From Nitriliruptoraceae bacterium (GTDB taxonomy: Bacteria; Actinomycetota; Nitriliruptoria; Nitriliruptorales; Nitriliruptoraceae), in the NCBI GenBank assembly GCA_007120485.1, contig SKNP01000294.1, positions 1 through 6,160 on the forward strand: a stretch of DNA of 6,160 bases. Direction: 5' to 3'. Shown here piece by piece: positions 5,971 to 6,160 of this stretch (positions within the stretch are counted from its first letter, which is position 1; every line of letters begins with the position of its first letter). Under the pieces are notes generated by a model, which saw only the letters and a program-made list of their open reading frames with translations, had not been told where the DNA came from and searched no databases. Both the position numbers and the translations under genes were made by a program.

Positions 5971-5999
5971 ACCGTACGACGTATTGGTTGAAACGTCAA
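5971..5999 (-). promoter_or_regulatory. Predicted promoter of the dioxygenase gene
   Basis: On the minus strand TTGACG (5994-5999) is a near-consensus -35. It is followed after exactly 17 bp by TACGGT (5971-5976), a TAnnnT-type -10. Transcription would begin near 5964, giving a leader of about 36 bases with GGAG 8 bases before the ATG at 5928. The -35 is the first half of operator 2. Confidence 0.65.
5988..5999. promoter_or_regulatory. Operator 2, TTGA-N4-TCAA
   Basis: TTGAAACGTCAA is a second copy of the site at 5955. The 14-mers GGTTGAAGCGTCAA and GGTTGAAACGTCAA differ at one base. The copies are in the same orientation, 33 bp apart (about three helical turns), so two dimers could bind the same DNA face. 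This copy contains the dioxygenase -35 and lies 20 bp before the divergent ATG at 6020, so one regulator could control both directions. Confidence 0.68.
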
Positions 6000-6019
6000 G
6001 CGTCTGGCAGGCTGTCGGC

Positions 6020-6160
6020 ATGGATACCCCCCGGTGGCCCGAGCCGCACGCACCCGACGCCCACGCACCCGACGCCCACGCACCCGACGCCCACGCACCC
6101 GACGCCCACGCACCCGACGCCCACGCACCCGACGCCCACGCACCCGACGCCCACGCGCCC
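6020..6160 (+). CDS. Start of an unknown protein with HAPDA pentapeptide repeats (cut by window edge)
   Basis: The ATG at 6020 opens a frame that stays open for the 47 codons visible. It begins MDTPRWPEP and then has seven perfect HAPDA repeats plus HAP. The repeats place a His and an Asp every five residues in a Pro/Ala-rich, probably disordered N-terminus; no domain is visible before the edge. The Shine-Dalgarno is weak: GGCAGG lies about 8 bases upstream. The gene is divergent from the dioxygenase, with the two operators between them. Regulators of the MarR type are often divergent from the genes they control, so this may be the regulator, but nothing in the visible part shows it. The repeat leaves all frames open, so the coding call rests on the ATG, its position and the divergent control region. 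Confidence 0.5.
   Translation, partial: MDTPRWPEPHAPDAHAPDAHAPDAHAPDAHAPDAHAPDAHAPDAHAP
6047..6160. repeat. 15-bp tandem repeat (minisatellite), seven perfect copies and a partial eighth
   Basis: The unit CACGCACCCGACGCC repeats without change seven times (6047-6151). It then continues as CACGCGCCC, with one A-to-G change, up to the window edge. No spacer separates the copies, so it is not a CRISPR array. The absence of any silent change across seven copies points to recent expansion by slippage or unequal exchange. The period preserves reading frame. The array may continue beyond the window. Confidence 0.97.

Noticed and set aside
5929..6021. Longer dioxygenase start at the ATG on the minus strand at 6021
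   Set aside because: It would place the coding region over both operators and the predicted promoter. The start at 5928 has GGAG at the right spacing. The added 31 residues are not family-like.
5736..6143. Minus-strand open frame with RGRRV repeats
   Set aside because: It is the antisense reading of the HAPDA repeat continuing through the control region and into the dioxygenase in the wrong frame. A repeat with a period divisible by three is open in several frames.
6047..6160. CRISPR-like array
   Set aside because: The 15-bp units are back to back with no spacers, and no cas genes are in view. It is a minisatellite.

Overview
The window is very GC-rich, and most codons end in G or C. It looks like chromosomal DNA of a high-GC actinobacterium. 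Four things point that way: a DUF222/HNH (13E12-type) protein, an actinobacterial-style LexA box (CGAAC-N4-GTTCG), a DrrA/DrrB-type drug-efflux pair, and an apparently leaderless DUF2277 gene. I cannot name the genus.

Layout from left to right. Bases 1-1816 (minus strand) hold a two-gene ABC-2 exporter: a DrrA-type ATPase, then a DrrB-type permease that runs off the left edge. The two overlap by 4 bases (GTGA), so they are probably translationally coupled. A perfect 15-bp palindrome (1896-1910) about 80 bp upstream of the ATPase start is the likely operator. A stretch with no gene (1817-2179) leads to a small DUF2277 gene on the plus strand. Its -10-like hexamer sits 7 bases before the ATG. 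Next comes a 252-bp gap with a 2 x 19-bp tandem repeat, then a DUF222 + HNH nuclease-like gene (2678-4309, plus) whose start lies inside a LexA/SOS-type box.

Bases 4310-4481 separate convergent genes and hold nothing I recognise. On the minus strand follow a small, unrecognised multi-pass membrane protein (4482-5015) and, upstream of it, a DODA/YgiD-type class III extradiol dioxygenase (5077-5928). The region between the dioxygenase and a divergent plus-strand ORF at 6020 has two near-identical TTGA-N4-TCAA operators 33 bp apart, placed over the -35 and the expected transcription start of a good promoter. The divergent ORF is cut by the window edge after encoding seven perfect HAPDA pentapeptides.

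I see no obviously new multi-gene system. The most interesting signals are regulatory: the SOS box on the DUF222/HNH gene, the paired operators at the dioxygenase, and the near-copy of one of those operators at the ABC exporter. The HAPDA repeat gene is the most unusual coding feature, but most of it lies outside the window.
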